From a bacterium (lineage in GTDB: Bacteria; Patescibacteriota; Patescibacteriia; UBA2591; DAOWAM01): a DNA stretch of 9,819 nucleotides. How positions within the stretch are numbered: position 1 is the stretch's first letter; every line of letters begins with the position of its first letter. Positions 1-7,916 of this stretch are shown here, one piece after another. The stretch is taken from assembly GCA_030634585.1 (NCBI GenBank), contig DAOWAM010000016.1, positions 1-9,819 on the forward strand, read 5' to 3'. A model generated the notes under the pieces. It worked only from the letters and a program-made list of their open reading frames with translations, did no database searches and was not told the origin of the DNA. Position numbers and translations under genes: made by a program.

Positions 1-2793
1 ACTGACAGAATTAAAAGGTACAATAATATTGTCTATTTTTGAATCAGACCAAGTTGCCCCAGAAAGATTAGCATCCATTTGATCAAGGGAATTAAAAAAA
101 GTTACTAACCCTTGAGTAGTACCAAAACGCCAACCAGAAGCGCTAAATAGCGCGCCCCATCCACCAACATTTGGGGTTAAACTAATTAAACAAGCGCCTA
201 ATTGCTCATTATTTACTGTGAAATCGGCTTGCGCCGATTTTTTCTGCGCTGGTTGACAATAATCAGTTGTGTCATTTGGATCACCAGCTAAACAATATGG
301 ATATCCCAATCCCGCCCCCCAAAAAGTACACAAATCAATTGGTAAACATTGTTTAGAACCATCACTAATCTGAGCACAACACGGATTTCCACTTGAACAA
401 TCAGTATTAACAGCACAACCTAATTCACCTGTGATTTTCTCATCGTCCGGATCAGAAAATCCAGAATAGGCGGTATGTGTACCGTGTTTTGCCTGAACTT
501 TATAGAAATATTTTTTATCGATAACAAAAGAACCACCGTCAACATAATCACAAGTATATTCATTTTGTATGGTATTTAATTCGCAAGTTTCTGACGCGTT
601 TACATCATCTATTTTACTATAATCTACATCGGTCAGTGGATCAGCATCAAGATCAATTGGTCCAGCACGCCAAATTTCGAAACTATCTACGTATTGCCAA
701 TCATCTGCCGAATAATTCCATTTTATTGCTATTTGTCTTGAATTTTGACCCGTAATATCTAAACCAGTTGGTAAAGGAAAATTATGACAACATTGATCAG
801 CGGAATCACATAATTGACCGATTCCTTGATTACACTGTTGATCATCTAAACAACCACAACATAAGCCACGATTATCTCCTGAACACGGTGATTGATCAGA
901 CCGACATTCCAAACCATTAATCGCGCAAGTGTCTTCGCCGGCATTCGGATCACAACAACAACGACAATTTTGTTCAATATTGTTAGATAAACAAGAATAA
1001 ATATTTTCTGGTTGACAATCACCTGTTCCGCTTTGACAATAAGTAATTTCTGAACGGCATAAATCTCCCACTCCGCCACTTACCGCTCGTCCTAAACACT
1101 GACTAACATTAAATGTACAATCAGGATTACAAGATAAGTCTCCACCGGTATATTGTAAATCTTCGCAACTTTGTTCAGCCAAATTTTCTCCATCACATTG
1201 TTCCGCACCATCAATAATATCATTGCCACAATCAGTTAAACAAAGCCACCGCTCATCAATTTGCGCGCAACGACCAACGCAACACAGTTCGTTACAACAA
1301 ATACCATCTGTTCCGCAAGTTTGTTGTGGTTCTTCACTACCTATTTTACCCGCACAACTTAAATCATCGGCCGATAAATCCACACAAGAAAGACAGTCAG
1401 CTCCGCCACAATCCTCGCCTTCCTCATCTGCGTCTTGTGTATCATTAAAACAATGCGCCAGTAATAAAGCTAACTCAACTTCATTAGAACTAGCGTAATG
1501 ATCAGCCGAATCAACTGTTTGTGCTAGATAATAAGAATTGATAACGCTAATTTCTGCTAAAATTGGAGTATCAATAATAAATGAACCGGATAGTTGACGC
1601 GAACTATCGCCTTCTATGGGTAAAATATAACTGTGTGGTAAACTTTCAAAATCATAATTATCACCTTCTTGTCGATTATATAAAGCAATACTACTAACAC
1701 CGCTATCATCCTGTGCGATAGCGTTGATACTTATTAAACTATTCTCTGGAACATAATAAATACCTCCACTCAATTGACTGGGATCAACACCAGCAATCTC
1801 TACCGTCGGATCTTCGGTGTCAATGAATTCGCCGGTAGTAAAACTCGCTTGACAACAATCAGTTGAAATTAGTCCTGGATTTATTATTGGATTTATTATT
1901 GGACGTAATGTTGGCGGCGGTGATATCCATGCCAATTCCGCCGCTCTCGCCTTGGTTGGTGTTAAAAAATAAAATAAATTAATTTCTTTAACACCGTCAT
2001 TTAAATAACTAACTACACACTGTAATGACTGATTATCTTGACTAACTAATGAATGGTCAGTTCCAGCAGCAACTACTTCCACTTGATAAGATTGATTGGC
2101 ATCAAAACAATGTAAATCTTGGTGCGGTTCTGGACAAACTGCCTCCGGAACAAATTTAATTTCTCGCGAATTAACAAAACTTAACTGTCCAGCAACTGGT
2201 TCATCACTGTCAGACGGATAAACCGCAATACTATCTTGATATAAACTACTTTGTTTCACTGCTTGATTAAACAAAATATTAACCACTACATTACGAATGG
2301 TTAATTCACCTTGTGGCTGAATATTTTCTACTCTTAATCTGCTATAATATTCCCTGTCTTCATCGATGACTGTTCCATCGTCACCACCAGTTCCGGTAGT
2401 ACCACCTTCACCGGCCACTCCCCCTAATTTGCTAATAATAAACGAGGCAATCGCGTAAGAAAAAGCGATAATTAACACTCCGATCAAACCGCTAATCATA
2501 ATTTTTTTTGCTTTGCTTATCTTTTCTGGATTGCCACCGGCAGTCATCCAAATTATTCCACCATAAACAACAATAATTAGCGCTATTAAACCAAGAAAAC
2601 TCAAAATCAACTTTAAGGTTCGACCAATAATAGTCGGTAATCCAGCATCACTATAATTAGTCGCGGTCTGCACTTCTTGCATCCCCGACATTCCTGGATC
2701 TGTTTCTTGCGCCGAGACCGGCGAAACAAAAAAAATAAGAACAAAAATAACAATCAAAGTTATTGACAAATGAATTGTTCTTTTCTTATTCAT
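1..2793 (-). CDS. VirB2/TrbC-like pilin module fused to a cysteine-rich, FN3 and IPT/TIG ectodomain (3' end outside window)
   Basis: The frame is open from ATG at 2793 to the left edge: 931 residues, no stop, so the C-terminus is missing. I see a signal peptide (1-28, cleavage after VSA before QE), a helix at about 56-83 with YGGIIWMTAGG, a basic loop EKISKAKK, a second helix at about 99-121, and a Gly/Thr-rich linker (124-140). This is the layout of T4SS pilin-like proteins, which places the rest outside the membrane. A Big_5-like region (about 150-320) and a second beta-rich region (about 328-440) follow. Residues 448-669 hold 36 cysteines. An FN3-like domain (about 672-790, with FEIWRAG and YFYKVQA) precedes a short Cys-containing stretch and the start of an IPT/TIG-like domain (about 868-931, RFGTTQG...WSDSKI). 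The gene lies 31 bases after the stop of a paralogue, with no SD, so it is probably co-transcribed. I infer a surface adhesin or envelope-structure role. Its function is unknown. Confidence 0.85.
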   Translation of the reverse strand, partial: MNKKRTIHLSITLIVIFVLIFFVSPVSAQETDPGMSGMQEVQTATNYSDAGLPTIIGRTLKLILSFLGLIALIIVVYGGIIWMTAGGNPEKISKAKKIMISGLIGVLIIAFSYAIASFIISKLGGVAGEGGTTGTGGDDGTVIDEDREYYSRLRVENIQPQGELTIRNVVVNILFNQAVKQSSLYQDSIAVYPSDSDEPVAGQLSFVNSREIKFVPEAVCPEPHQDLHCFDANQSYQVEVVAAGTDHSLVSQDNQSLQCVVSYLNDGVKEINLFYFLTPTKARAAELAWISPPPTLRPIINPIINPGLISTDCCQASFTTGEFIDTEDPTVEIAGVDPSQLSGGIYYVPENSLISINAIAQDDSGVSSIALYNRQEGDNYDFESLPHSYILPIEGDSSRQLSGSFIIDTPILAEISVINSYYLAQTVDSADHYASSNEVELALLLAHCFNDTQDADEEGEDCGGADCLSCVDLSADDLSCAGKIGSEEPQQTCGTDGICCNELCCVGRCAQIDERWLCLTDCGNDIIDGAEQCDGENLAEQSCEDLQYTGGDLSCNPDCTFNVSQCLGRAVSGGVGDLCRSEITYCQSGTGDCQPENIYSCLSNNIEQNCRCCCDPNAGEDTCAINGLECRSDQSPCSGDNRGLCCGCLDDQQCNQGIGQLCDSADQCCHNFPLPTGLDITGQNSRQIAIKWNYSADDWQYVDSFEIWRAGPIDLDADPLTDVDYSKIDDVNASETCELNTIQNEYTCDYVDGGSFVIDKKYFYKVQAKHGTHTAYSGFSDPDDEKITGELGCAVNTDCSSGNPCCAQISDGSKQCLPIDLCTFWGAGLGYPYCLAGDPNDTTDYCQPAQKKSAQADFTVNNEQLGACLISLTPNVGGWGALFSASGWRFGTTQGLVTFFNSLDQMDANLSGATWSDSKIDNIIVPFNSVS
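1877..1900. repeat. 12-base tandem duplication inside the surface-protein gene
   Basis: Two perfect adjacent copies of GGATTTATTATT on the plus strand. Read on the minus strand they encode a doubled PIIN motif in a proline-rich stretch (about residues 292-307) between the first Ig-like region and the next beta domain. It looks like a simple in-frame slippage duplication in a linker. Confidence 0.8.
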
Positions 2794-2824
2794 AAAACAT
2801 TTTAATAAAAATTTTCAAAACTCT

Positions 2825-4921
2825 TTATTGTGCTGGAGTTACTTCAATTTTATTATTTCCTTCTAAAGCGCCATTCGGGACGGCAATGATAATTTCATTT
2901 TGTGGTGAATATTGATTAGAACTAGAAATTTCAGTTGGACGATTAATTTCTTGCCAACTTAAAATTTGCGCTGGCCATCCATCAACAGTTACCTTACCTT
3001 TTCTATCTTCACTAACTAACAAGCATTGTCCTTGTACCCAATAATGTTGTTGCGCTTCGAAAGAACTACAAGCTTCAGTAAGACAACAACCTAAATTATA
3101 ACCGGTAATAGTAATACATTGTCCCGGTGGACCTTGTGGCGGATCAACTTTAGTAATTACCGGTTCACCTTGATTTATCTGTCCACTACTATTAAATTGC
3201 CAGTAAAAATTATCTACCATGGCATTACCAGCCAAATCTTTTACTCCCCATAATGAGTTGGAATCAATATCACAGCTTGGTTTTGATACGCCACCACCGT
3301 AAATTACTCCTCGATAAAGAGTATTGGGCAATAAACTATAAAAAGGGAAATAAGTAAAGTTTGGATTAACCGAACCATCAATATATTTAGCTAATAAATG
3401 TAAAAATTGCCAAGTGTCATAATTTACTGAAGTTGGATCTATTCCGCCAGTTACATTATTATTGTCATCTTTATCAATAAACACCGCTAACGGATTAGTT
3501 AAACGATCAACCTCCAGCACTTCGTTAGACGGATTTATCGCACTTCCATCTACTTCAGGAGGAGTTAGATCCATTGAGTCACTAGTAGAAAATGACCAAG
3601 TGCATAAACCATTGTTACAAGATAAACTGTTACAATTAGTGTCTTTAATTCCATCTGCTCCGCCAATTAGATTAACCGAGATACCCGTTGATGGTGGTAA
3701 GCAATGACATTGTTCGTTTGGCGTCTGACAAGATGCGCTGGGTCGCCAAAGTAAAGAAGTAGTGGTGATTTTTTCAAAAAATCCAGTAATAATTTCTCCT
3801 CCTTCTGTTTTAGATACTTTGAAAGTTTCAGCAGTGAGTGTTGTCGGATTGATTGCTTTACTAAAAATAACCGCAATGCCACTATTGATTGGTGCGTGAT
3901 CACTTTGTGGTAAATTTAATTTAATGATTGGCGCCACCGTATCAAGTTGCGGACCAACAGTAAAAGATAAATTAACTAAATCATCTTTTAAATATTTCCC
4001 GTCTGTACTTTTAATGCTACTGCCTCCCTCTCCGCCAGTTAGTTCAATAGTATATTCACCGGCGTCAAAACAACCACAACAAAAAGCGCCACTCTGACAA
4101 CACGCTTCATTAGTTACTCCTTCTTGTACCTGACAATCAGGCGTACTAGCTATTCCACTGCGACAAATTGCTTCTGTTGGATCACCTTCTAATGGACAAT
4201 TCCCCTGACAAGCAATAGTATCTAAGGGTGCTGGACAAGATCCAGCAGATTTAATAATTAAATTATTATTTTTTGTTTGTAAAATAACTGGTAAATCATT
4301 TTCGCCGTTTTTGACCGCCACTGAACCAATTTGTTCCGCTGTTGCTAAATTAACTGTTTGACAATCTAATGTTTGATTAAAACTAATCACCACCGTACTA
4401 TTAAGGGGTACCGTTTCGCCTTGTTTAGGAGATTGGTCAGTGATCACTAAATATTTTGATCCATCCGGATAATCAGGAATTGTATCACCTGCTCCGCCGC
4501 TACCACCAGCTCCACCCCCTCCGGCTACTCCACCTAGTCTATTAATAATGAAAGAAACAATCGCGTAAGAAAAAACAATAATCAACAGTCCAATTAAACC
4601 GTTAATTAAAATTTTCTTTGCTTTAGCAATTTTTTCTGTTTCACCTTTAGCAGTCATCCATATTATTCCACCGTAGATAACAATAATTAGCGCCGCCAAA
4701 CCAAGAAAGCCAAGGACAATTTTAAAAATATTACCAATTACTATTGGTAATGGCGTGGCGACTAAGCCAGCTGTTTCGCCTGCTGTTTCCATTAGCGTTG
4801 ATTCTTGCGCCATTGATGGTAAGAGTGGAAAAAGCAAAAAACCGATGGTTAATAATAACAACACCGCAATAATAATAATATAATAAAGTGACTTTTTTTT
4901 ATTTTTTATTAATTCAGACAT
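2825..4921 (-). CDS. VirB2/TrbC-like pilin module fused to Big_5-like domains and a C-terminal IPT/TIG domain
   Basis: 698 residues, complete. A hydrophobic signal segment (about 13-38) ends in SMA before QE. Two helices (about 58-88 and 104-126) flank the cytoplasmic loop AKGETEKIAKAKK, as in T4SS pilin-like proteins. A Gly-rich linker (130-146) leads into three Big_5/SbsA-like Ig units at about 154-323 (VPLNSTVVISFNQTLD), 326-448 (PINSGIAVIFSKAI) and 452-580. An IPT/TIG-like domain (about 586-698, VDPPQGPPGQCITITGYNLG) closes the protein. Paired cysteines (ACCQ, FCCGC, GCC) suggest disulfides. There is no LPXTG motif or other C-terminal anchor, so the two N-terminal helices hold it in the membrane. 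The start at 4921 is chosen because it gives the basic MSELIKNKKK n-region; the SD is weak or absent. The gene lies 109 bases after yqeY and 31 bases before its paralogue. The topology is well supported; the role as adhesin or envelope fibre is inference. Confidence 0.87.
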   Translation of the reverse strand: MSELIKNKKKSLYYIIIIAVLLLLTIGFLLFPLLPSMAQESTLMETAGETAGLVATPLPIVIGNIFKIVLGFLGLAALIIVIYGGIIWMTAKGETEKIAKAKKILINGLIGLLIIVFSYAIVSFIINRLGGVAGGGGAGGSGGAGDTIPDYPDGSKYLVITDQSPKQGETVPLNSTVVISFNQTLDCQTVNLATAEQIGSVAVKNGENDLPVILQTKNNNLIIKSAGSCPAPLDTIACQGNCPLEGDPTEAICRSGIASTPDCQVQEGVTNEACCQSGAFCCGCFDAGEYTIELTGGEGGSSIKSTDGKYLKDDLVNLSFTVGPQLDTVAPIIKLNLPQSDHAPINSGIAVIFSKAINPTTLTAETFKVSKTEGGEIITGFFEKITTTSLLWRPSASCQTPNEQCHCLPPSTGISVNLIGGADGIKDTNCNSLSCNNGLCTWSFSTSDSMDLTPPEVDGSAINPSNEVLEVDRLTNPLAVFIDKDDNNNVTGGIDPTSVNYDTWQFLHLLAKYIDGSVNPNFTYFPFYSLLPNTLYRGVIYGGGVSKPSCDIDSNSLWGVKDLAGNAMVDNFYWQFNSSGQINQGEPVITKVDPPQGPPGQCITITGYNLGCCLTEACSSFEAQQHYWVQGQCLLVSEDRKGKVTVDGWPAQILSWQEINRPTEISSSNQYSPQNEIIIAVPNGALEGNNKIEVTPAQ

Positions 4922-4996
4922 ATACTAATCTTCTATTAAAATACTTATATAGTAATAATTAATTTTAGTACTGATCTATTTTTTAGTTCTTGAACG

Positions 4997-5014
4997 ATCC
5001 GCTAGCTAGCGGAT
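4997..5014. repeat. 18-base perfect palindrome between yqeY and the surface-protein gene
   Basis: ATCCGCTAGCTAGCGGAT equals its own reverse complement. It begins 16 bases past the yqeY stop. On the minus strand it can form a GC-containing hairpin, but no U-run follows directly (only CTAAAAAATAG further on), so it is not a standard rho-independent terminator. It may be a dispersed intergenic palindrome, an mRNA 3'-end stabiliser, or a dimeric protein-binding site. Its function is not decided by sequence alone. Confidence 0.6.
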
Positions 5015-5030
5015 ATAATTAGAATTCGAT

Positions 5031-5504
5031 TTAACTTTTTTCTAGACTTGGGGTTAATCGTCGTTGTACTATTTGCTTAATTTGTTGACCATCGGCTCGA
5101 CCAATTACTTGTGGCATTACTTCTTTCATTACTTTACCAAAATCAACTATTCCTGTTGCACCGATTTTATTAATTGTTTGCGCAACAATTTTTTCAAGTT
5201 CATCAACTGACAATTGAGCCGGTAAATAATCTTGCAAAACAACTAAGTCCGATTTCTCTTTATTTGCTAGATCGGAACGTTTTGCTTGTTGATAAATAGT
5301 AATTGAATCTTTAATTTTTTTAACCTCTCGATTAACAATCATTAACGCGTCTTCTTCATTCAGTTCTTTTTTTTGCGCGCGTAACTCAATCGCTCGATTT
5401 TGTAATGCCGCTTTTAATAAACGTAAAGATGAGGTTTTGGCGCTATTTTTTGTTTTAAGCGCTTGTTGAAAATCAAGGTTAATTTTTTCTAACAATGAAG
5501 CCAT
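5031..5504 (-). CDS. yqeY: GatB/YqeY domain-containing protein
   Basis: 157 residues, the usual length for free-standing YqeY proteins (about 150). Family features: N-terminal helical LRLLKAALQNRAIE (27-40), a central helix with RSDLANKEKSDLVVLQDYLP (76-95), then QLSVDELEKIV, and the C-terminal signature DFGKVMKEVMPQVIGRADGQ (121-140). The fold matches the C-terminal domain of GatB, the tRNA-binding tail of the Asp/Glu-tRNA amidotransferase, but free-standing YqeY has no settled biochemical role. An in-frame ATG eight codons upstream (5528) would add MFVLYFIY; I prefer 5504 because MASLLEKI aligns with typical family starts. No SD is visible. It follows rpsU by 166 bases, matching the rpsU-yqeY linkage seen in many bacteria such as Bacillus. 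Confidence 0.93.
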   Translation of the reverse strand: MASLLEKINLDFQQALKTKNSAKTSSLRLLKAALQNRAIELRAQKKELNEEDALMIVNREVKKIKDSITIYQQAKRSDLANKEKSDLVVLQDYLPAQLSVDELEKIVAQTINKIGATGIVDFGKVMKEVMPQVIGRADGQQIKQIVQRRLTPSLEKS

Positions 5505-5670
5505 ATAAATAAAATATAAAACAAACAACTATCAATGAATATATTTACTTTTAACTATAATACTATCGTTGAAAATATTAATTATTTGGATAAAAAATAA
5601 ACCAAACACAGTTATCCTGACACATATTCTAGGTTAGGAGTTCTGAGTCAATCTAAAATAAGTAATAGGA
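5505..5670. other. rpsU-yqeY intergenic spacer
   Basis: This 166-base AT-rich spacer is longer than expected for a tight operon. It contains AT-rich -10-like strings on the minus strand (TATTAT near 5557-5562) without a convincing -35, and a weak six-base inverted repeat (GGATAA at 5588, TTATCC some 18 bases later). No U-rich terminator hairpin is visible, so read-through from rpsU into yqeY is plausible. No coding frame is supported here. Confidence 0.5.
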
Positions 5671-5919
5671 TTAATGTCTCCTTTTTCTTTTATTGGCGTC
5701 TTCTTCTTTCATTTGACCGCTACGCACCAAAAAATTAATTCTTTCTCCTTGTCGTTTACGATAAAGCGTTGAACGCTTAACCTGATGTTTATTATCCGGT
5801 TTACGATAAAATCTCCTTTTCTTAGCATCAAATAATTTGTTGCTTCGACGTAAATAACCAGAAAAACGTTGTAACATTTTTCTTACTGATTCTTTTTCTT
5901 GTTTAATTGCATCTACCAT
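5671..5919 (-). CDS. rpsU: Small-subunit ribosomal protein bS21
   Basis: 82 residues, very basic. The bS21 core is clear: VRKMLQRFSGYLRRSNKLFDAKKRRFYRKP in residues 12-41, followed by the basic KRSTLYRKR stretch. bS21 sits on the 30S platform next to the 3' end of 16S rRNA and the anti-Shine-Dalgarno region and helps initiation. At 82 residues it is somewhat longer than the classic 57-70, owing to a C-terminal extension (about 58-82, INFLVRSGQMKEEDANKRKRRH) rich in charged residues. The start at 5919 is fixed by a strong SD (AAAGGAGA) seven bases upstream. A plausible promoter lies just upstream, and yqeY follows. Confidence 0.94.
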   Translation of the reverse strand: MVDAIKQEKESVRKMLQRFSGYLRRSNKLFDAKKRRFYRKPDNKHQVKRSTLYRKRQGERINFLVRSGQMKEEDANKRKRRH

Positions 5920-5926
5920 ATTAAAG

Positions 5927-5934
5927 TCTCCTTT
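5927..5934 (-). promoter_or_regulatory. Strong Shine-Dalgarno of rpsU
   Basis: AAAGGAGA on the minus strand, seven bases before the ATG at 5919. It stands out because five of the seven genes in this window have no recognisable SD. It fixes the rpsU start and may matter for autogenous control. Confidence 0.85.
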
Positions 5935-5957
5935 CCAAATTAATATTAATTACATAT

Positions 5958-5986
5958 ATAATAATACTTTTAAATAAAAAACACAA
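5958..5986 (-). promoter_or_regulatory. Probable sigma-70-type promoter of rpsU
   Basis: On the minus strand TTGTGT (5981-5986) is followed after exactly 17 bases by TATTAT (5958-5963). Transcription would begin about 5950, giving a leader of roughly 30 bases that contains the SD. The whole element fits in the 80-base gap after the stop of the upstream gene. The surrounding AT-richness raises the chance of a fortuitous match. Confidence 0.5.
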
Positions 5987-5999
5987 CTAAATCATTTGA

Positions 6000-7916
6000 T
6001 TATTTGTCACCGATAACCTTTCCTTGTCCATTAATTAACGGATCGATTAATAAATTAGTATCTATTGCTACTGTATTTAAATTAATCATCTGTTTAGTGA
6101 AGTCATCTTGCCCAGTTAAATAGGTTGCCTCTGTCAAAATAATTGTTTGTCCAATTTGTTCAGCCCGTGGATTGATTTCTACTGCGAAACTTACTTGTGG
6201 AGTTAAATAAGGAGACAAATAATCAATTGTCCAACTAACCTCCCGTGTCTCAGCATCAAAAACTGGTTGACCAGATGTACTACCCTTGATTTTATCTACC
6301 CACTTTACTTGTGTTGGTAAAACGGAAACAATTTTTATTTTTTTAAGTCGATTATTAAAATTATTTAATTGCCAATTGATCCAATAAGTCGTTGCTTGGT
6401 TAATTTGGGGCGGTATTGGTCCAGACCCAATAGCCAAATAATTATCATCATAATAACGAACTGTATTAGAAAAAGTAATTTGGTCGCTAATTTTATTTTC
6501 TATTCGTATTGTTCGTTGTTGCCATTTATCGCCATCACTAATTCCAAATAATTCTCCTCGAGAAATTAAATTTACCTGTATCAATTTAGTTTTGCTCGCT
6601 TGCTGTTCTGAAATAAGCGGTAGCTGAAAAGATAATTTGCCGCTGGCGTTCTTTTTAATTGTTGCTAATTCGGCAATGTTTTGACTATTCCAAATTAAAT
6701 ATTTTCCTTCGGACGTTGTTTCTTGTTGCCAATTTGAACTATTAATTGTTTGTTGTCCAATTTGTAAATTCCATGTATCATTTGTTAGTTTTGCCCAATC
6801 AATTATTTGTGACTGTTCGATAAATAATTTAATTACTAAATCTTTTACTTCTTTTGAACCTGTATTTTGATAAGTTAATTGATAATTTAATCGTTCACCC
6901 CAATGACTAATTATTTGTTTCTCACTTTGTTGATTAATTAATAAATTAGTTATAAATGGCAAATCACTTAAAGTGATAATTTGTTTAGATTCAGCTTGTT
7001 GATAAAAATTATTCTTTATATCAACTAAACCAACTTGTAAATTAAATTCGCAATTACTCGCCTCACCTAATAAATGAGCGTCTAAACAAATTTGCTTACT
7101 TTGCTGTTGATCTAAATGATCGACCATCCAACGCAAATCATTATTTAAAGAACCAGAAAGCCATAAGTTATTTAATGTTTGATCTATTAAAAATGGTTCT
7201 CTTGTTCGCCAACCATCAGGATGTTGAAAAATGACACCAATATTATCTAATGGCTGTTGGCTAATATTTTTTATTTGCCAACAATATTGTCGATCTTGTC
7301 CTGGTAATATTTCCATCGGAATCGTTAAATCGGCGGATAAAAGAGATCGGCTAACATTAATTGTCGTTTGAATTTGTTTTTGGAAATTAGAAGAGAAATT
7401 GCTTGGCTCAAAATTAACAACAGCAGAAATTATTTTATTTTCCTGCCAATCACCCAATAATACTCCTTGTAAAATAACTTCTTGTTGTTTTTTTGCCAAT
7501 AATCGATCTAATTCCCAATGCGCCCCTTGTGTTAATTGTTTAGTTAATTCTGGTTGACTATTTAATAAAGTAAATCCAGACGGAAAAGAAAAATCAACTG
7601 TTACATTATTTAAAGTAACCCCTTGGGGATTTTTTAATTCTAATTTACAATCAATTTGTTCACCCGCAAAAATCTCTTGCGGACAATTAAGTTGTAAATT
7701 AATTAAACCATTTTCGTTTACACTATTCCGATTTTTTTGTTGCCAATATAAAAAACTAAAGGTGCTAATTATTATGACGGCTAATAAAATAATAGAAATT
7801 AAAAATAATAAATTAGGTGTATTTGAAGCGCGATTATAAGATAAACGAGAAAAATCAGATTGATCAATCTGATTATTAGGTATCTTTTTCTTTTTAAAAT
7901 GATTTTGTTTGACCAT
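6000..7916 (-). CDS. Single-pass membrane protein with CARDB/DUF11-like beta-sandwich repeats
   Basis: 638 residues. A basic, Asn-rich cytoplasmic tail (1-34) is followed by one transmembrane helix (about 35-57). The remaining 580 residues are extracytoplasmic and beta-rich. I divide them by eye into four domains: about 71-190 (QEIFAGEQIDCKLELKNPQG), 195-312 (EILPGQDRQYCWQIKNIS), 318-474 (GERLNYQLTYQNTGSKEV) and 480-622 (GSGPIPPQINQATTYWINW, SVLPTQVKWV). The repeated pattern of 'Y.i.y.N.g...l.nv.v...lP' is that of CARDB/DUF11-type domains common on bacterial and archaeal surfaces. Only four cysteines occur after the helix, unlike the Cys-rich proteins at the left of the window. The ATG overlaps the stop of the glycosyltransferase gene (TAATG), there is no separate SD, and translational coupling is likely. 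Precise family and ligand are unknown; it may be a substrate or partner of glycosylated surface material. Confidence 0.78.
   Translation of the reverse strand: MVKQNHFKKKKIPNNQIDQSDFSRLSYNRASNTPNLLFLISIILLAVIIISTFSFLYWQQKNRNSVNENGLINLQLNCPQEIFAGEQIDCKLELKNPQGVTLNNVTVDFSFPSGFTLLNSQPELTKQLTQGAHWELDRLLAKKQQEVILQGVLLGDWQENKIISAVVNFEPSNFSSNFQKQIQTTINVSRSLLSADLTIPMEILPGQDRQYCWQIKNISQQPLDNIGVIFQHPDGWRTREPFLIDQTLNNLWLSGSLNNDLRWMVDHLDQQQSKQICLDAHLLGEASNCEFNLQVGLVDIKNNFYQQAESKQIITLSDLPFITNLLINQQSEKQIISHWGERLNYQLTYQNTGSKEVKDLVIKLFIEQSQIIDWAKLTNDTWNLQIGQQTINSSNWQQETTSEGKYLIWNSQNIAELATIKKNASGKLSFQLPLISEQQASKTKLIQVNLISRGELFGISDGDKWQQRTIRIENKISDQITFSNTVRYYDDNYLAIGSGPIPPQINQATTYWINWQLNNFNNRLKKIKIVSVLPTQVKWVDKIKGSTSGQPVFDAETREVSWTIDYLSPYLTPQVSFAVEINPRAEQIGQTIILTEATYLTGQDDFTKQMINLNTVAIDTNLLIDPLINGQGKVIGDK

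Noticed and set aside
846..1079. Minus-strand open frame of 77 codons
   Set aside because: It lies out of frame inside the Cys-rich part of the left-edge surface gene. Its translation is low in plausibility (VVVV-type runs from Cys codons read in another frame).
1223..1498. Plus-strand open frame of 91 codons
   Set aside because: It is antisense to the Cys-rich cassette; its Gln/Ser/Pro-rich product is a composition shadow with no domain.
3462..3903. Short frames on both strands (3462-3707 plus, 3667-3903 minus)
   Set aside because: Both overlap the well-supported 698-residue surface protein and show no family resemblance or SD.
4997..5014. Rho-independent terminator for yqeY at the palindrome
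   Set aside because: No U-run follows the hairpin on the minus strand within the distance needed for intrinsic termination.
6369..6551. Plus-strand 60-codon frame
   Set aside because: It is antisense to the repeat-domain membrane protein, has a low-complexity Ile-rich product and no SD.
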